In this document: positions 30,007 to 39,273 of the stretch, in pieces
Position numbering within the stretch: position 1 is the first letter of the stretch
Layout: the number at the start of each line of letters is the position of its first letter
Assembly (NCBI GenBank): GCA_015277795.1
Contig: CP063848.1
Location: 3,782,001 to 3,846,000 of the forward strand
Origin: Massilia sp. UMI-21
GTDB taxonomy: Bacteria; Pseudomonadota; Gammaproteobacteria; Burkholderiales; Burkholderiaceae_D
Reading direction: 5' to 3'
DNA length: 64,000 nucleotides
Program-made: the position numbers and the translations under genes
The notes under the pieces: generated by a model
The model's database searches: none
What the model saw: the letters and a program-made list of their open reading frames with translations, nothing else
Told to the model about the DNA's origin: nothing

Positions 30007-30615
30007 TCAGTGTGTCTGGGCGCCTGCGGGGCGCGCCCCCTGGCCGCCCGACTGCTGCGCCCCCTGCCCTGCCCCCTGCTGGCCGCGCGAAGCTTCGCCG
30101 CTGCCGCTGCCGCCGCCGCCGCTCGCCGCCGCGCTGCCGGCCGAGGCGCGGGCGTCGCCATTCGGGCGCACGAACGGATCGGCGGCGCTGCGCATCGCTT
30201 CCTGCTGGTTGCGGATGCTGCGCTCGGTTTCCTCGGCGGCGCTGCGTGCCACCTCGTCGGCCAGGGCCCGGGCGGTGCGGCTCGTGTTCTGCACGTGCTG
30301 CTCGGCCACCCGCGCCAGTTCGACCTGGGCGTCGGCGGCCAGGCGCGCGATGTGGTGCTGGTAGGCGCGCAGCTTCTCGGTGGTGGGCTGGGCCCGCGCC
30401 GAGGCGGCAGTGAACAGCTCGGTCCCCCGGCGGTCGGCGCTCAGCATCTGCTGGCCGGCCAGCGTACTTTCCTCGACCAGGGTCTGGACCAGCTGGATGT
30501 TCAGGTCCCATATCTGCTGGAAGGACCGGAACATCGATCTGGACACGTCGTTGATGAAGGCGGTCTGCGCGTCCATGTGGGTGCGCACCGCCGCGGTTTG
30601 CGAAAAGGGAAACAT
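30007..30615 (-). CDS. Phasin family protein
   Basis: 202 residues. Residues about 1-150 are an amphipathic alpha-helical phasin domain (SFQQIWDLNIQLVQTLVEES, AEETERSIRNQQEAM) that coats polyhydroxyalkanoate granules. The C-terminal 50 residues are Gly/Ser/Ala/Gln-rich and disordered, ending GARPAGAQTH. No polyhydroxyalkanoate synthase is in the window. It lies 133 bp after the potassium channel gene on the same strand and probably has its own promoter. Confidence 0.85.
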   Translation of the reverse strand: MFPFSQTAAVRTHMDAQTAFINDVSRSMFRSFQQIWDLNIQLVQTLVEESTLAGQQMLSADRRGTELFTAASARAQPTTEKLRAYQHHIARLAADAQVELARVAEQHVQNTSRTARALADEVARSAAEETERSIRNQQEAMRSAADPFVRPNGDARASAGSAAASGGGGSGSGEASRGQQGAGQGAQQSGGQGARPAGAQTH

Positions 30616-30748
30616 GCCTTGACCTCGTTGCGTTATGGAAAAGAAGGGCCGCCACGGCCCGCTTGGGCGGGACGCGGCACGAAGCTAGAAGGCTAACCAC
30701 GCGATCATGCGCAGATTTGATATGGGCCAAACGTGCGCGTGCCCGCGT

Positions 30749-31647
<899 letters not shown>

Positions 31648-31651
<4 letters not shown>

Positions 31652-32085
31652 TGGTACGGCGGCCCCTTGAGCTCGACAGTGTTGCGCTCGGGATCGAGCA
31701 GATAGATCGACGGTCCCTCGCCTTCGGCGCCATAGCGCGACTCGACCGGGCCGGCGGCGACGCCATGCGCGTCCAGGTGACGCCGGATCGCCGCCTCGTC
31801 GAACGGCTCGACCCGCAGGCACAGGTGATCGAGGTTGCGCCCGCCCACGCCCGGCGCCGCGCCGCCTTCGCGCCCGAGCTTGCTACTGACGGGCACCAGG
31901 TCGATCAGGGCGTGGCCGGCGCGCAGCTGGATCAGGCCGATCTCTTCGACGCGGCGCTCCACATGGCAACCGAGCACCTTGCCGTAGAAGGCGATCATGA
32001 CGTCGAGGTCGGCCACGCGCAGCACGATGTGGTCGATTCCGCGCACCGCGATCGGCTGCGGCCGGACGCCTTGATCATTTCGCAT
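31648..32085 (-). CDS. VOC family protein (glyoxalase fold)
   Basis: 145 residues. A complete VOC domain: IDHIVLRVADLDVMIAFYGKVLGCHVER with the metal His, later NLDHLCLRVEPFDEAAI and a C-terminal IYLLDPERNTVELKG with the Glu. These residues fit the metal site of VOC enzymes, so dioxygenase, isomerase or thiol-transferase activity is possible. Start lies inside the end of the FMN reductase gene (11-nt overlap) and its stop overlaps the channel start, giving a three-gene coupled unit. Confidence 0.9.
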
Positions 32086-32629
32086 GACGCTCGACCCAGG
32101 CGGCAAAGCTGTCGATGAAGGCCTGGAAGAAATCGCGCGAGGCATCGTTGACCAGGCGCTCGCCTTCGTACTTGCCGGCCACCATGCCGACATAGGCTTC
32201 CGGCGCGGGCATGCAGGGCATGTTCAGGAAGGGCAGCATCTGGCGCAGGTGGTGGTTGGCGCCGAAGCCGCCCAGCGCGCCGGGCGACACGCTGACGACC
32301 GCGCAAGGCTTGTCGGCGAAGGCCGCCTTGCCGTAGGGGCGCGACCCGACGTCGATCGCATTCTTCAGGGCGCCGGGTACCGAGCGGTTGTATTCGGGCG
32401 TGCAGAACAGGATACCGTCGGCCTGGCGGATGCGCGCGCGAAACGCCGTGAAAGCGGCCGGCGGATCGTCGGTCTCGTCATCCTGGTTGTACAGCGGCAA
32501 GTCACGAATCTCGACGATTTCCATGTTCAGCCCGGCGGGCGCCAGTTCGATCATCGATTGCGCCACCTTGCGGGTGAACGAGTCCTTGCGCAGGCTGCCG
32601 ACGAGGACGGCGATGTTCCGTGTGGCCAT
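32075..32629 (-). CDS. NADPH-dependent FMN reductase (ArsH/ChrR/SsuE-like flavodoxin fold)
   Basis: 184 residues, cytoplasmic. The phosphate loop VLVGSLRKDSFTRK and the flavin-binding TPEYNRSVPGALKNAID are the family signatures of NADPH:FMN or quinone reductases, also seen in chromate reductases. It is the first gene of the reductase-VOC-channel unit, with AAAGGAATACC before the ATG. A dyad 72-94 bp upstream of the ATG could be an operator. Role is likely quinone or xenobiotic reduction under oxidative stress. Confidence 0.92.
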   Translation of the reverse strand: MATRNIAVLVGSLRKDSFTRKVAQSMIELAPAGLNMEIVEIRDLPLYNQDDETDDPPAAFTAFRARIRQADGILFCTPEYNRSVPGALKNAIDVGSRPYGKAAFADKPCAVVSVSPGALGGFGANHHLRQMLPFLNMPCMPAPEAYVGMVAGKYEGERLVNDASRDFFQAFIDSFAAWVERHAK

Positions 32630-32701
32630 GGTATTCCTTTCGGGTTCGGTCTCAAAACCCGATAGTAACCATTTTCACAATATTGCGCTGCACCCGCGAA
32701 A

Positions 32702-32723
32702 TACATGGCAAGAAATCCATGTA
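32702..32723. promoter_or_regulatory. Candidate operator TACATGG-N8-CCATGTA
   Basis: Perfect 7-bp dyad in the gap upstream of the FMN reductase gene, the only strong symmetry in that 129-bp gap. It probably belongs to the control region of the reductase-VOC-channel unit. Confidence 0.35.
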
Positions 32724-32758
32724 CATTGGTGGCGGCGCAACCCTATCGCGACAGGTGT

Positions 32759-33067
32759 TCAGATTCGCAGGCGCCTGCGTTCTTCCACGAAGCGCTTGAG
32801 CGCCGCCTTGCTCAACACCGCCACCGGATCGCCATGCCAGGCGTACAGGTAAGGCTCGCCGCCCTGGCGGTCGGTCAACTTGGCGCGAATCAGGAAGCGG
32901 GTGCCGACCGGATAGCGCTCCGGGTCGCACAGCCGACGCGCGCACTGCACCCGCAGCGAGGTCGCGTAGGCCTGGCCGGAGACCGGACGGATGCGCGGCT
33001 GTCCGCTACGCGGGTCCAGGAAGGATTCGACCGCGACCTCGCGGTAGGCCCAGGCTTCGCGTGCCAT
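32759..33067 (-). CDS. Conserved-looking hypothetical protein, 102 residues
   Basis: Small basic protein (AWAYREVAVESFLDPRSGQPRI at the start, FVEERRRLRI at the end) with two close Cys (VQCARRLCDPERYP). No signal peptide or membrane helix. It fills its gap with good coding character and no competing frame. No function can be assigned; it might be a nucleic-acid-associated protein given the charge, which is only a guess. Confidence 0.6.
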   Translation of the reverse strand: MAREAWAYREVAVESFLDPRSGQPRIRPVSGQAYATSLRVQCARRLCDPERYPVGTRFLIRAKLTDRQGGEPYLYAWHGDPVAVLSKAALKRFVEERRRLRI

Positions 33068-33189
33068 GGCTCAGCCCCCGGCCGCGGCGGGAGGCGACTT
33101 CCAGGACCTGCCTGGCGTCAGGGGATTCGGGGTGTGCATGCTGCGCTTCCTTGCTCGCGGATGGCTGGACGCCCGCCGGCGGCGCTGCA

Positions 33190-33705
33190 TCAGGCGGCGC
33201 GCAGCAGCAGCGACACCGCTTCCGCCGCCATCCCTTCCTCGCGCCCGAGGAAACCCAGCTTTTCGTTGGTCTTGGCCTTGATGTTGACCTGCTGCGGCGA
33301 GACGCCCAGGTCTTCGGCGATGCGCGACACCATGTGCGGGATGTGCGGCGCCATCTTCGGCTGCTGGGCGATGATGGTCGCGTCGATGTTGCCGATGGTG
33401 TAGCCGGTGGCCACGACCCGGTGCGCCACCTCGCGCAGCAGGGTCCGCGAATCGGCGCCGGCGAACATCGGGTCGGTGTCCGGGAAGTGCTTGCCGATGT
33501 CGCCCAGCGCCGCGGCGCCCAGCAAGGAATCGATGATCGCGTGCAGCAGCACGTCGGCGTCCGAATGGCCGAGCAGGCCGAGACGGTGCGGGATGGTCAC
33601 CCCGCCGACGATGAGCTTGCGCCCCTCGACCAGCGCGTGGCAGTCATAGCCGGTTCCGATGCGGAACGGCGGAGTAGGATTGAAGGATGCTTGTACCATA
33701 ATCAT
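33190..33705 (-). CDS. ispF: 2-C-methyl-D-erythritol 2,4-cyclodiphosphate synthase
   Basis: Fifth enzyme of the MEP pathway for isoprenoid precursors: cyclises CDP-methylerythritol 2-phosphate. 171 residues. Zinc ligands Asp21 and His23 ([11 protein letters not shown]) and His55 ([10 protein letters not shown]) are present, with [13 protein letters not shown] and [10 protein letters not shown] as the remaining conserved blocks. The start codon directly follows the ispD stop (TGAATG); a second ATG lies two codons in. Last gene of the long nuo-isp run. Confidence 0.97.
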   Translation of the reverse strand: MIMVQASFNPTPPFRIGTGYDCHALVEGRKLIVGGVTIPHRLGLLGHSDADVLLHAIIDSLLGAAALGDIGKHFPDTDPMFAGADSRTLLREVAHRVVATGYTIGNIDATIIAQQPKMAPHIPHMVSRIAEDLGVSPQQVNIKAKTNEKLGFLGREEGMAAEAVSLLLRAA

Positions 33706-34530
33706 TCAGCTCGGTTCGTGATATGTCGATGCGTTGTGTGTCGATGCGTTGTGTGTCGATGCGTCGTGGGTCGATGCGTCATGTGTCGATGCGTGGTGTG
33801 TCGATGCGGCGCGGAAGGCCGCCAGGTACATCTCGGCGATCCGGATGTCGGCCGGCAGCGTCACCTTGAGGTTACGGGGATGCCCTTCCACCAACCTGGG
33901 GGCCAGTCCCAGCGCTTCAACCGCGCTGGCGTCGTCGGTGATCGCCGCCGGATCGGTCACGGCGGCAAGTGCCCGCACCAGCAGCGCGTAGCGGAACATC
34001 TGCGGCGTCTGGGCCAGCCACAGGCCGTCGCGGGCGATGGTGCATCCGCTTGTCGTCGTCTCGCCTGCCACGCTGCGCTTGACGGTGTCGACCACCGGCA
34101 GCGCGAGCAGCCCGCCGGCAGGGTGCTCACCCGTTTCGACGATCAGGCGCGCGATCAGTTCCGCGTCCAGTCCCGGCCGCGCGGCATCGTGGACCAGGAT
34201 CCAGTCGTCGCCCGAGACGCCCTGCCGCAGCGCGTGCAGGCCGTTGCGGATCGACTCCATGCGGGTGGCGCCGCCGCAGCGCAGCACGCTCACGCCATCG
34301 GACGGGACGATGGCGTCGATGCAGGGGTCGTCCGGGCTCACCACGACATAGGTGTGTGCGATCAGCGCACTCGCCCGGAAGGCGTCGAGGGCGTGGCGCA
34401 GCATGGGCTTGCCGCCGATCTGCAGGTACTGCTTGGGACTGCCGGCCGCCATGCGGGCGCCGACCCCGGCGGCCGGGATCAGGGCGACATACCTGGCTGC
34501 CGGGCGCGGTGCTGCTGTGTAATCACTCAT
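33706..34530 (-). CDS. ispD: 2-C-methyl-D-erythritol 4-phosphate cytidylyltransferase with a repeat-encoded C-terminal tail
   Basis: Third MEP pathway enzyme, transfers CMP to methylerythritol phosphate. 274 residues, about 35-40 longer than usual. The nucleotide-binding N-terminus (LIPAAGVGARMAAGSPKQYL) and the later VHDAARPGL block are intact. The last 35 residues after AAFRA are five-residue repeats of the form STHxA (x = H, D, D, N, N) ending in STYHEPS, encoded by the 15-bp array at 33718-33807. That tail is beyond the catalytic fold. The gene begins within the stop of the HExxH protein (ATGA) and abuts ispF. Confidence 0.96.
   Translation of the reverse strand: MSDYTAAPRPAARYVALIPAAGVGARMAAGSPKQYLQIGGKPMLRHALDAFRASALIAHTYVVVSPDDPCIDAIVPSDGVSVLRCGGATRMESIRNGLHALRQGVSGDDWILVHDAARPGLDAELIARLIVETGEHPAGGLLALPVVDTVKRSVAGETTTSGCTIARDGLWLAQTPQMFRYALLVRALAAVTDPAAITDDASAVEALGLAPRLVEGHPRNLKVTLPADIRIAEMYLAAFRAASTHHASTHDASTHDASTHNASTHNASTYHEPS
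33718..33807 (-). repeat. 15-bp tandem array, six copies, encoding the IspD tail
   Basis: Six 15-bp units such as GTTGTGTGTCGATGC, two of them identical in a row, each coding for a pentapeptide like ASTHN. Since 15 is a multiple of three, gain or loss of a unit changes the protein by five residues without shifting frame. Confidence 0.93.
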
Positions 34531-35234
34531 GTCTTGCGTTTTTGTACAGGTCGAATCAGCGACTGTACCTCACCTGCGCAAACCTTGCCGAGGCGGGCAT
34601 ACTCCCGCGGCGAATCGATCGCCGCCTGCAGGGCTTCGACTTTCGCCATTTCACGCTTAATATAGGGCATCCAGCCGCGGTCGATTTCGCGCTGGAGCAG
34701 ACGCTGCGCCTGCCCGATGCGGGCGTACAGGGGTTTGTCGGCGAAGCGCCGCGCGAGCGCCAGGCGCACCCGCGCCTCGGCCTTGGGCAGGTAGTCGAGG
34801 TAGGCGTTCAGATGGCGCATCTCGTGGGCCAGCAATTCTTCGTAGGCACAGGATCCCGGCCGGAATTCGCGGCCGATGTAGACCACGATCGGCGGATAGT
34901 CGAGCTTGATCTCGATATGCGGCGCGATGCATTCGTAGCCGCTGGCCGGATCGCTCAGCAGGCGCCCGCCGGCATTGATGCTGACGATCGACTCGGTGCG
35001 GGTCAGGCCGAGCACCACCTGCCCGGGACGGGCCCGCCCTTTCATCGCCGTCAGCGCGCGAAAGCCGACCGTATTGTCGACACGGAAACCGTTCCGGGTG
35101 CCGGTCAGCACCGTCAGCGAGTCGGCGATGCTGTCCTCGCATTGCGCCTGGAACGGCGTGCGCTCAGCCGACCGGGCACCCGGCACGGCGAGCGCCGCCC
35201 AGCACAGGATGGCGAGCACGGGCAACCGAAGCAT
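34527..35234 (-). CDS. Secreted protein with HExxH motif, putative metallopeptidase
   Basis: 235 residues. Signal peptide MLRLPVLAILCWAALAVPGARS. The central part (about 95-150) contains YECIAPHIEIKLDYPPIVVY and then YEELLAHEMRHLNAYLDYLP, where His137-Glu138-xx-His141 fits a gluzincin-type zinc site within a helix. A third ligand is not obvious. The remainder is helical and basic, ending VQKRKT. It overlaps ispD by ATGA and follows the Nudix gene by 3 bp. A periplasmic protease role is inference; it could also be a metal-binding protein without catalysis. Confidence 0.78.
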   Translation of the reverse strand: MLRLPVLAILCWAALAVPGARSAERTPFQAQCEDSIADSLTVLTGTRNGFRVDNTVGFRALTAMKGRARPGQVVLGLTRTESIVSINAGGRLLSDPASGYECIAPHIEIKLDYPPIVVYIGREFRPGSCAYEELLAHEMRHLNAYLDYLPKAEARVRLALARRFADKPLYARIGQAQRLLQREIDRGWMPYIKREMAKVEALQAAIDSPREYARLGKVCAGEVQSLIRPVQKRKT

Positions 35235-35237
35235 GGC

Positions 35238-35795
35238 TCAGGCCGGGCTCCACGCGCCGGACAGGATCTTCTCGAGCCAGAACGCACCGATGATGGTCTT
35301 GACGTCGGTGATCTCGCCGCGCCTGACCATCTCGAGCAGCTCTGGCAGCGTGGCGCTGAAGGTTTCGAGGAACTCGCCCTCGTCGAGTTTCTGCTCGCCG
35401 GCGGTAAGGTCTTCCGCCAGGAACAGTTCCAGGTGCTCGTCCGAATAGGCGATGGCGTTGTGGATGGTGCACACGAAGCGCCATGTGGCGGCGGTGTAGC
35501 CGGTCTCTTCTTCCAGCTCGCGCCTGGCGCAGGCCAGGTGGTCCTCGCCCGGATCGATCTTCCCGGCCGGGAATTCAATGAAGACCTGGCCGTTCGGATA
35601 ACGGAACTGGCGCTCGAGCAGCACCCGGCCGTCAGGGAGCAGCGGCAGGATCACGACCGCGCCGGGGTGGCGGATGAATTCGCGGTGGGAGGTGGAACCG
35701 TCGGGCAAGCGAATCTGGTCGCGCTCGACTTTCAGGAAGGGGCCATCGTAGACCACGCCGCCGGCGAGGCGGGTTTCTTGCAGGTTGACCGTCAT
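35238..35795 (-). CDS. Nudix hydrolase, ADP-ribose pyrophosphatase-like
   Basis: 185 residues, cytoplasmic. Nudix box at 78-100 (GKIDPGEDHLACARRELEEE then TGY) has all Mg-binding Glu residues. The sequence before it (HPGAVVILPLLPDGRVLLERQF) and FLEKLSA-like C-terminal helices resemble NudF-type ADP-sugar pyrophosphatases, which hydrolyse ADP-ribose to AMP and ribose 5-phosphate. It is separated from the DUF2818 gene by 73 bp that contain a stable hairpin. Confidence 0.93.
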   Translation of the reverse strand: MTVNLQETRLAGGVVYDGPFLKVERDQIRLPDGSTSHREFIRHPGAVVILPLLPDGRVLLERQFRYPNGQVFIEFPAGKIDPGEDHLACARRELEEETGYTAATWRFVCTIHNAIAYSDEHLELFLAEDLTAGEQKLDEGEFLETFSATLPELLEMVRRGEITDVKTIIGAFWLEKILSGAWSPA

Positions 35796-35817
35796 GCACG
35801 CTCCGTTGACAGGTTTT

Positions 35818-35866
35818 CGTGGGGGGCTTGGTCGGCCAGGCCGATCACGGCTTGCCGCCCCCCACG
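35818..35866. terminator. Hairpin between DUF2818 and the Nudix gene
   Basis: Ten-bp outer stem CGTGGGGGGC / GCCCCCCACG enclosing a smaller inner stem (GGTCGGC-type), beginning two nt past the DUF2818 stop codon. No U-tract follows on the minus strand. It may mark the end of the nuo transcript or a processing point inside the long run. Confidence 0.5.
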
Positions 35867-35868
35867 GT

Positions 35869-36204
35869 TCAACGGCGCTGCTTGCGCAGGTAACGCAGGA
35901 CGAAACCGGGAAAGGCCAGCACCAGGAACAGGCAGCCGGTGACCGCGTAGAACTCCCAGTTCTGCGCGAACACGCCGCCGATCCGGGATTCCAGCATGCG
36001 CGCCAGGAAGCCGACGACGAAGTATAAAACAATTAACTCGAGCAGGCGCAGCGGGAGGGACTTGGTGCCGCCGGACGGCGCGCCGTCGCCGGCGCGCTTC
36101 GGTGCCAGTCGAATGACACCGAACACGCGCTCGGTGAGGAAAGGCAGGTTGGCGGCCGCGATCGAGATCGCGACGACCAGCCAGGCGGCGAGGGAGGAAT
36201 CCAC
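35869..36204 (-). CDS. DUF2818 family small membrane protein, linked to complex I
   Basis: 111 residues with two predicted helices plus a third at the N-terminus (SSLAAWLVVAISIAAANLPFL, LELIVLYFVVGFLARML, FYAVTGCLFLVLAFPGFVL). The start is a GTG at 36204. DUF2818 genes sit directly after nuoN in many betaproteobacteria; here the gap is 13 bp. This constant position suggests an accessory or assembly role for the NADH dehydrogenase, not established experimentally to my knowledge. Confidence 0.92.
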   Translation of the reverse strand: MDSSLAAWLVVAISIAAANLPFLTERVFGVIRLAPKRAGDGAPSGGTKSLPLRLLELIVLYFVVGFLARMLESRIGGVFAQNWEFYAVTGCLFLVLAFPGFVLRYLRKQRR

Positions 36205-36217
36205 CTCGGCGGCCTGC

Positions 36218-37732
36218 TTACTTGAGCAGGGTTGCCTGCATCGCGGTGTAGCACACCGCCAGCAGCCAGCCCGGGACGATACCCAGCACGACCACGGCCA
36301 GGCCGTTGAGCGACATCACGACGCGCATGTCGGCCGGGGTGTGGATGGCGGCAGTATCCGCGGCTTCGTCGAACCAGATGGTCTTGACGATGCGCAGGTA
36401 GTAGAACGCGCCCACCAGCGAGAACAGCACGGCCACCACCGCCAGCCACACCATGCCCGCGTTGGCCACCGCCTGCAGCACGGCCCACTTGGCCATGAAG
36501 CCGACCATCGGCGGCACGCCGGCCAGCGAGAACATCAGGATGGTCATCACGACCGCGAACCACGGTGCGCGCTTGCCCAGGCCCTTGAAGTCGGCAATGG
36601 TCTCGGCTTCATGGCCGGCGCGCGCCAGCATCATGATCAGGCCGAAGCTGCCGACCGTCGTCAGGACATAGGTGATGGTGTAGTACATCGCGGCGCTGTA
36701 CGAGGCGGCGGCGCGGCTGGCGTCGCCGTCGACCACGCCGGTCATCAGGCCCAGCACCACGAAGCCCATCTGGGCGATGGTCGAGTAGGCCAGCATGCGC
36801 TTGACGTTGGTCTGCGCGATCGCGGTGATGTTACCCACGGCCAGCGACAGCACGCCCAGCACCAGCAGCATCTGCTGCCAGTCGAAGGCCATCGCCGGCA
36901 AGCCTTCCACCAGCAGGCGGATCACCATGGCGAAGGTGGCCAGCTTCGGCGCGCCGCCCAGCAGCAGGGTGACGGCGGTCGGGGCGCCCTGCACCACGTC
37001 CGGCACCCACATGTGGAACGGGACCACGCCCAGCTTGAAGGCCAGGCCGGCAACCACGAACACCAGGCCGAACACCAGGATGGTGCGGTTGGCATCGACG
37101 GCGCTGCTGGCCAGGTTGATGGCGTTCAGGTCGAGCGAGCCGGTGGCGCCGTAGATCATCGACATGCCGTACAGCAGGAAGCCCGAGGACAGCGCGCCCA
37201 GGATGAAGTACTTCATCGCGGCTTCGGTCGAGACGGCGTGGTCGCGGCGCAGCGCAACCAGCGCGTACAGCGACAGCGACATCAGTTCGACGCCCAGGTA
37301 GATCGACAGCAGGCTGTTACCCGAGATCACGATCATCTGGCCCAGCATCGAGAACAGCGCGAGCACGTAGAACTCGCCGCCCAGGTTGCCGGACAACATG
37401 TCGCGGTCTTGCGCATACTGGCGCGAGTACACGATGGTCATGGCAGTGGCCACGTAGGTCACCAGCTTGAGCAGGTTCGACATCGGGTCCGCCACGAACA
37501 TGCCGTTGAAGGTGTACACGGTGGCGCCGGCGCTCATGTCGGCGAAGGTCAGCACGCCGCAACCGGCAATCGCCAGCAGGCTCAGCGCATAGGTCAGGTT
37601 GCGCTTGCCGGCCTTCAGGTACATGTCGATCAGCAGGATCGCGGAGGCGGTGATCAGCAGGAAGATTTCGGCATACACCGGCGCCAGGTTGGCGTCGGTT
37701 GCCGCTAGCATTGTGGAGTTCATTTCGTTCAT
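36218..37732 (-). CDS. nuoN: NADH-quinone oxidoreductase subunit N
   Basis: Antiporter-like proton-pumping subunit of complex I, 504 residues, about 14 helices. The NQO14-type core (GVVPFHMWVPDVVQGAPTAV, MLAYSTIAQMGFVV) carries the conserved Lys and Glu of the pumping channel. I chose ATG 37732 (MNEMNS), with a second ATG at 37723; the nuoM stop is 5 bp upstream. Ribosome-binding sites are weak, so translation probably depends on coupling with nuoM. Confidence 0.97.
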   Translation of the reverse strand: MNEMNSTMLAATDANLAPVYAEIFLLITASAILLIDMYLKAGKRNLTYALSLLAIAGCGVLTFADMSAGATVYTFNGMFVADPMSNLLKLVTYVATAMTIVYSRQYAQDRDMLSGNLGGEFYVLALFSMLGQMIVISGNSLLSIYLGVELMSLSLYALVALRRDHAVSTEAAMKYFILGALSSGFLLYGMSMIYGATGSLDLNAINLASSAVDANRTILVFGLVFVVAGLAFKLGVVPFHMWVPDVVQGAPTAVTLLLGGAPKLATFAMVIRLLVEGLPAMAFDWQQMLLVLGVLSLAVGNITAIAQTNVKRMLAYSTIAQMGFVVLGLMTGVVDGDASRAAASYSAAMYYTITYVLTTVGSFGLIMMLARAGHEAETIADFKGLGKRAPWFAVVMTILMFSLAGVPPMVGFMAKWAVLQAVANAGMVWLAVVAVLFSLVGAFYYLRIVKTIWFDEAADTAAIHTPADMRVVMSLNGLAVVVLGIVPGWLLAVCYTAMQATLLK

Positions 37733-37737
37733 GGCTT

Positions 37738-39237
37738 TTATTGAGGCAATTTGCCGGCTGCGACGTGCTGCAGCAGGTCGGTGACCGACACCTGCAGGGT
37801 TTCGGCGATCGGCGCCGGATACAGGCCCATCCACAGGGTGGCGATGGCCAGCACGCCCAGGATGGCGAACTCACGGCCGTTCAGGTCGGTCAGTTCGGCG
37901 ACGTGCTTGTTGCCGATCGGTCCGAACACCACGCGCTTGACCATCCACAGCGAATAGGCGGCGCCCAGGATCAGGGCGGTGCCCGAGGCCAGGCCGGTCC
38001 AGAAGTTGAACTCGACGGCGCCCAGGATCACCATGAATTCGCCGATGAAGCCCGAGGTGGCCGGCAGGCCGGCGTTGGCCATCGAGAACAGCACGGCGAA
38101 GGCGGCGAACTTCGGCATCGTGTTGACCACGCCACCGTAATCCGCGATTTCACGCGAGTGGACGCGGTCGTACAGCACGCCGATGCACAGGAACATCGCG
38201 CCCGACACGAAGCCGTGCGAGATCGACTGCATCAGGCCGCCCTGCACGCCCATGTCGTTGAACATGAAGAAGCCGAGGGTGACGAAGCCCATGTGGGCGA
38301 TCGACGAGTAGGCGACCAGTTTCTTCATGTCCTTCTGCACCAGGGCCACCAGGCCGATGTAGATCACCGCGACCAGGGACAGGGCGATGACGCCCGGGGC
38401 CAGGTACTGCGAGGCATCCGGCGTGATCGGCAGCGAAAAACGCAGGAAACCGTAGGCGCCCAGCTTCAGCATGATCGCGGCCAGCACCACCGAACCGCCG
38501 GTCGGCGCTTCCACGTGGGCGTCCGGCAGCCAGGTGTGCACCGGCCACATCGGGACCTTCACGGCGAAGGCCATGAAGAAGGCGCCGAAGATCAGGATCT
38601 GCTCGTGCATGCTCAATGGCAGGCGGTGCCATTCGAGGATGTCGAAGGAACCCGACATGTTGTACAGGTAGATGATCGCGACCAGGGTCAGCAGCGAGCC
38701 GAAGAACGTGTACAGGAAGAACTTGAATGCCGCATACACGCGATTCGGGCCGCCGAACACGCCGATGATGATGTACATCGGGATCAGGGTGGCTTCGAAG
38801 AAGAAGTAGAACAGCAGGCCGTCCAGCGAGGTGAACACGCCGATCATCAGGCCCGACAGGATCAGGAAGGAACCCATGTACTGGCCGATACGCTCTTCGA
38901 TCACCTGCCACGCCGCCAGCACCACGATGATGGTGATGAAGGCGGTCAGCGGCACGAACCACAGCGACAGGCCGTCGACGCCCAGCTTGTAGAAGACGTT
39001 GAAGCGTTCGATCCAGGCGGCCGCCTCATAGAACTGCATGCCGTGGGCGGCATTGTCGAAGTTCATGATGAGCGGCAAGGTCGGCAGGAAGCTGACCACG
39101 GCACCGGCCAGGGCCAGCAGGCGCACGAAGCCGGCGTTCTTGTCGCGGCCCACGGCCAGCACGATCAGGCCGAACAGGATCGGGAGCCAGATCGACAGGC
39201 TCAGGTAAGGAGGAAATGTAGAAATTGACTGCATCAT
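37738..39237 (-). CDS. nuoM: NADH-quinone oxidoreductase subunit M
   Basis: Second antiporter-like proton-pumping subunit of complex I. 499 residues, about 14 helices; FAVKVPMWPVHTWLPDAHVE and LVAYSSIAHMGFV are the conserved helix 7 and 8 motifs with proton-translocating Lys and His. The start MMQSIS offers ATG at 39237 or 39234. Lies 36 bp after nuoL and 5 bp before nuoN. Confidence 0.98.
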   Translation of the reverse strand: MMQSISTFPPYLSLSIWLPILFGLIVLAVGRDKNAGFVRLLALAGAVVSFLPTLPLIMNFDNAAHGMQFYEAAAWIERFNVFYKLGVDGLSLWFVPLTAFITIIVVLAAWQVIEERIGQYMGSFLILSGLMIGVFTSLDGLLFYFFFEATLIPMYIIIGVFGGPNRVYAAFKFFLYTFFGSLLTLVAIIYLYNMSGSFDILEWHRLPLSMHEQILIFGAFFMAFAVKVPMWPVHTWLPDAHVEAPTGGSVVLAAIMLKLGAYGFLRFSLPITPDASQYLAPGVIALSLVAVIYIGLVALVQKDMKKLVAYSSIAHMGFVTLGFFMFNDMGVQGGLMQSISHGFVSGAMFLCIGVLYDRVHSREIADYGGVVNTMPKFAAFAVLFSMANAGLPATSGFIGEFMVILGAVEFNFWTGLASGTALILGAAYSLWMVKRVVFGPIGNKHVAELTDLNGREFAILGVLAIATLWMGLYPAPIAETLQVSVTDLLQHVAAGKLPQ

Positions 39238-39273
39238 TTTTGGCTTTTCGCTTTTTTCTCTTATCTGACCCGA

